Source of the DNA: Lactimicrobium massiliense
GTDB lineage: Bacteria > Bacillota_I > Bacilli_A > Erysipelotrichales > Erysipelotrichaceae
DNA: 64,000 bases
Assembly: GCF_900343155.1 (NCBI RefSeq)
Contig: NZ_OUNG01000002.1
Span: 408,916-472,915, forward strand
Direction: 5' to 3'
Shown here: positions 63,945 through 64,000 of the stretch, in pieces
Layout: each line of letters begins with the position of its first letter
Numbering within the stretch: position 1 is the stretch's first letter
The notes under the pieces: model-generated
What the model was told of the DNA's origin: nothing
Databases searched by the model: none
What the model saw: only the letters and a program-made list of their open reading frames with translations
Program-made: the position numbers and the translations under genes

Positions 63945-64000
63945 CTAGTTAAAGAGACGGGTTCCGCATATTCTTGCCATTAAATTGTAGTCTGAATGCT

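Overview
The window looks like a low-to-medium GC Bacillota chromosome, probably Erysipelotrichia-like. This is an inference from the housekeeping block, the strong purine-rich ribosome-binding sites, the capsule-type EPS genes and the lack of outer-membrane functions; no rRNA or marker search was possible. I saw no tRNA, rRNA or CRISPR array.

Layout. Bases 1-6600 are conserved core: murA (5' end outside the window), rpmE, rpoD, prfA, prmC, a zinc-ribbon/SH3b membrane protein and glf. Bases 6600-20300 hold a complete dTDP-rhamnose operon (rfbABDC), a DUF1653 gene, a MerR-methyltransferase fusion and three AlbA_2/Schlafen-type ATP-binding regulators. Two of those regulators have palindromic TTGCAA-type repeats in front, and the third follows a 64-bp repeat. 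The third is split by an IS66 element with an 8-bp target duplication; a HipA-like kinase follows. Bases 20500-22650 are an IS200/IS605-type element with divergent tnpA and tnpB and a probable omega-RNA end. Then come an MBOAT/SGNH acetylation pair and an AAA/DUF4143 ATPase.

Bases 27000-54400 are a large exopolysaccharide/capsule locus. It has a Wzz-like chain-length protein, a CpsD-like tyrosine kinase, an LCP ligase, many glycosyltransferases, a radical SAM/SPASM enzyme, acyltransferases, a Wzy-like polymerase, a Wzx flippase, a sugar nucleotidyltransferase and a VanZ-like protein. In the middle lies a cytidylyltransferase / HMGL-type aldolase / KDG-type kinase block that suggests an unusual CMP-activated keto-deoxy acid. 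Three simple-sequence tracts lie inside coding frames (G9, G9 and seven GGCA units), the hallmark of phase variation by slipped-strand mispairing. Base composition changes abruptly between genes. ISL3 and IS1634-like elements split two of the sugar-modifying genes, and decayed glycosyltransferase starts lie next to intact ones.

Bases 55029-60949 (minus strand) are a four-gene ABC-three-component (ABC-3C) conflict operon: an HNH-like effector, an MC6-like middle component, a DUF2326 ATPase and an XRE regulator. A second IS66 element cuts the ATPase, and removing it restores the frame exactly. Bases 61000-64000 are the start of a phage or integrative-element module: a structured leader, a sigma-like protein, a DUF3846 protein and an SNF2 helicase whose end is abnormal.

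Together the window shows a stable core followed by a surface-glycan and defence island that is being reshaped by transfer, repeat-driven switching and at least five insertion sequences. Four of these sit inside genes with visible target duplications.
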